A DNA stretch of 16,147 nucleotides from positions 1,199 through 17,345 of the forward strand of contig CARUOB010000061.1 of assembly GCA_949076555.1 (NCBI GenBank). Direction: 5' to 3'. The position numbers were made by a program, and so were the translations under genes. This stretch comes from an uncultured Lachnospiraceae bacterium (lineage in GTDB: Bacteria; Bacillota; Clostridia; Lachnospirales; Lachnospiraceae). The notes under the pieces were generated by a model that worked only from the letters and a program-made list of their open reading frames with translations, was not told the origin of the DNA and did not search any database. Of this stretch, positions 14,843 through 16,147 are shown piece after piece. How positions within the stretch are numbered: position 1 is the first letter of the stretch; each line of letters begins with the position of its first letter.

Positions 14843-15895
14843 CTAATAGAGCGTGCCGGAATTGACAACGGGCTGGGCGTCCCGGTTGCTGCAAAGCACC
14901 ACCAGAAGATTGGATACCATGGCGGCCTTGCGTTCCTCATCCAAATCTACGATTTCTTTCTCGGAAAGGCGGCTTAAAGCCATTTCCACCATGCCGACCG
15001 CACCGTCCACAATCATTTTGCGGGCGTCGATCACTGCGGATGCCTGCTGTCTCTGGAGCATGGCTGCGGCGATTTCGGGTGCGTAAGCCAGATAAGTGAT
15101 CCTCGCTTCCACGATCTCAAGTCCTGCCTGTTCCACCTTGCCCTGAATCTCTTCCTTGATTCTCTTCGCTACCACCTCGCTGGAGCCGCGAAGCGATCCT
15201 TCGTCCGCCATACCGTCCCCGGTGGTATCCACATTTTCAGCCACATCGTAGGGGTAGAGGCGCACGATATTTCTGAGGGCGCTGTCACACTGGAGGGAGA
15301 GATATTCTTTGTAGTTATCCACGTTGAATACGGCCTTGGCGGTGTCCGTCACCTGCCACATCACGGCGATGGCGATCTCTATGGGATTGCCAAGACAGTC
15401 GTTGATTTTCTGGCGGCTGTTGTTCAAGGTCATAATTTTTAAGGATATTTTTTTGCTGGCGCCGCTGCCGCTGCCGGAGAGCTGAATGTTCTGGCCTCCT
15501 GAGGACAGATTGAAACGGTTGATGCCTGATGAGCCGTCCACATCGCCGCTCTGCTTCAGCTTGGTTTCTGCCGCGGGATTCAGCGCGCTGCAGAAGGGAT
15601 TCATCCAGTAGAAACCTTCTTCTTTCAAAGTGCCGATATATTTGCCAAACAAGGTCAGCACCACCGCTTCCTGGGGTCTGAGCACCACGAGACCGCAAAA
15701 CAGAATCCAGCCGAACAGCAGAAAGAGGAGACCGAGAACAAAGAATGCGATCCCTACGGGACTTTGCGGGCCTTCTTCGCTGAGTCCCGTGATAGCACCG
15801 ACTATGGCCGCAGCGAGGGCTGCTGCATACAGAAACAATGTCAGGAGAAGCATAGCCATACCGTTTTTACTTTTGTGTAATACTTTTTCTTCCAT
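14843..15895 (-). CDS. SPFH / band-7 domain membrane protein
   Basis: SPFH proteins (stomatin, prohibitin, flotillin, HflK/C) form oligomers at membranes and organise microdomains or proteases. Two hydrophobic segments are present near residues 13-37 and 46-72. The band-7 region follows: VVLRPQEAVVLTLFGKYIG, then GFYWMNPF, IEIAIAVMWQVTDTAKAVFNV, LRNIVRLYPYDV and LEIVEARITYLAYAPEIAAAMLQRQQA. A Ser/Gly-rich stretch (about residues 120-150) splits the early part of the domain. The length of 350 residues is ordinary. The start has AAAGGAAAGG eight bases upstream. It is co-transcribed with the small DNA-binding protein downstream. No NfeD-like or protease partner is visible in the window. Confidence 0.92.
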   Translation of the reverse strand: MEEKVLHKSKNGMAMLLLTLFLYAAALAAAIVGAITGLSEEGPQSPVGIAFFVLGLLFLLFGWILFCGLVVLRPQEAVVLTLFGKYIGTLKEEGFYWMNPFCSALNPAAETKLKQSGDVDGSSGINRFNLSSGGQNIQLSGSGSGASKKISLKIMTLNNSRQKINDCLGNPIEIAIAVMWQVTDTAKAVFNVDNYKEYLSLQCDSALRNIVRLYPYDVAENVDTTGDGMADEGSLRGSSEVVAKRIKEEIQGKVEQAGLEIVEARITYLAYAPEIAAAMLQRQQASAVIDARKMIVDGAVGMVEMALSRLSEKEIVDLDEERKAAMVSNLLVVLCSNRDAQPVVNSGTLY

Positions 15896-15967
15896 AATGA
15901 TATCCTTTCCTTTCTTTTGTAATGGTTTGTTGTAGCATTTTGGTGCTTGGTCTGTGTTGATACTTGA

Positions 15968-15996
15968 ATGATATCATTATGATATCAAAATGTCAA
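15968..15996 (-). promoter_or_regulatory. Promoter of the SPFH-ribbon-helix-helix operon
   Basis: On the minus strand the -35 box is a perfect TTGACA (plus-strand TGTCAA at 15991-15996) and the -10 box is TATCAT (ATGATA at 15968-15973), 17 bases apart. The start codon lies about 70 bases downstream. This is the strongest promoter-like match in the window. Confidence 0.85.
15969..15987. promoter_or_regulatory. Tandem TGATATCA palindromes, likely operator
   Basis: Two perfect copies of the 8-bp palindrome TGATATCA lie at 15969-15976 and 15980-15987, with centres 11 bp apart (one helical turn). They fill the spacer and overlap the -10 box. A degraded copy, TGATATCC at 15898-15905, lies near the ribosome site. 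Spacing and short palindromes fit a ribbon-helix-helix tetramer, and the operon encodes such a protein. Confidence 0.6.
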
Positions 15997-16072
15997 CTAT
16001 AATGATAAGGATTGTTAAAAATGATGTTTGGAAAATCTTAAGAATACAGTGAATAATAAAATAAGGATTGTA

Positions 16073-16147
16073 TGTTATACTAAATAAACAGTAAGCGCCA
16101 AAATGCGACTTTGGAGCATTTTGTGTGCATTGTGGTTACTTCGTAAC
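16073..16147 (+). promoter_or_regulatory. Divergent extended -10 box and two hairpins at the window edge
   Basis: TATACT at 16076-16081, preceded by TGT, is an extended -10 facing right; no good -35 box is seen. Downstream, CAAAATGC (16099-16106) pairs perfectly with GCATTTTG (16116-16123), and GTTAC (16135-16139) with GTAAC (16143-16147) around TTC. The element continues beyond the window. It could be the leader of the next gene, a small RNA or a dispersed repeat. Confidence 0.45.

Noticed and set aside
14642..15895. Toxin-antitoxin pair involving the ribbon-helix-helix protein
   Set aside because: Its partner is a 350-residue SPFH membrane protein, not a toxin family, and no small toxin-like gene is adjacent.
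1..16147. CRISPR arrays, tRNA or rRNA genes, transposases or phage genes
   Set aside because: No regularly spaced direct repeats, no cloverleaf or rRNA-like sequence and no mobile-element protein motifs were seen on either strand.

Overview
The window looks like chromosome of an anaerobic, moderately GC-rich Gram-positive bacterium, most likely a Lachnospiraceae-type Clostridia. Reasons: an early tetrapyrrole cluster of C5-pathway type (hemA, hemC, cobA-hemD fusion, hemB, hemL) with no late haem genes in view, purine-rich AGGAGG-type ribosome sites, clostridial promoter boxes, and a siroheme-type reductase fused to ferredoxin and CoA-disulfide-reductase-like modules. This assignment is inference from family knowledge; no marker gene is present.

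Layout. (1) 1-9158, plus strand: a tight run of seven genes. A 5'-truncated flavoprotein/rhodanese/siroheme-reductase/ferredoxin chimera is followed by hemA, a precorrin-2 dehydrogenase (CysG N-terminal type), hemC, a cobA-hemD fusion, hemB and hemL. Together hemA, hemL, hemB, hemC and hemD convert glutamyl-tRNA to uroporphyrinogen III. CobA and the precorrin-2 dehydrogenase then carry it to precorrin-2 and sirohydrochlorin, which feed siroheme and cobalamin. The first gene carries a siroheme/Fe-S reductase motif, so the operon may make the cofactor for its own leading enzyme. A structured intercistronic hairpin and a 64-codon unknown gene end this run at 9464.

(2) 9533-12815, plus strand: a consensus-like promoter and a folded leader precede a methyl-accepting chemotaxis protein whose extracytoplasmic part has the Cys/His pattern of a CZB zinc-binding domain. 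Fifteen bases later comes a stand-alone TrpB2-type tryptophan synthase beta chain. An 11-bp hairpin terminator closes the unit.

(3) 12840-14642, plus strand: an extended -10 promoter drives an exported, possibly lipid-anchored TIM-barrel glycosidase-like protein resembling the DUF5722 group. A 13-bp hairpin with A and T flanks serves as a shared terminator for it and the convergent operon.

(4) 14642-15996, minus strand: a two-gene operon of an SPFH/band-7 membrane protein and an Arc-type ribbon-helix-helix protein, with stop and start codons abutting (TAGATG). Its TTGACA-17-TATCAT promoter contains two TGATATCA palindromes one helical turn apart, a likely operator for the small regulator. 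The right edge (16073-16147) holds a divergent extended -10 box and two perfect hairpins leading to something outside the window.

The most interesting items are the multi-domain reductase, the unexplained MCP leader structure, the promoter-embedded tandem palindromes of the SPFH/RHH operon, the 39-bp tandem repeat in the cobA-hemD linker, and the hydrophilic inserts in several tetrapyrrole enzymes.
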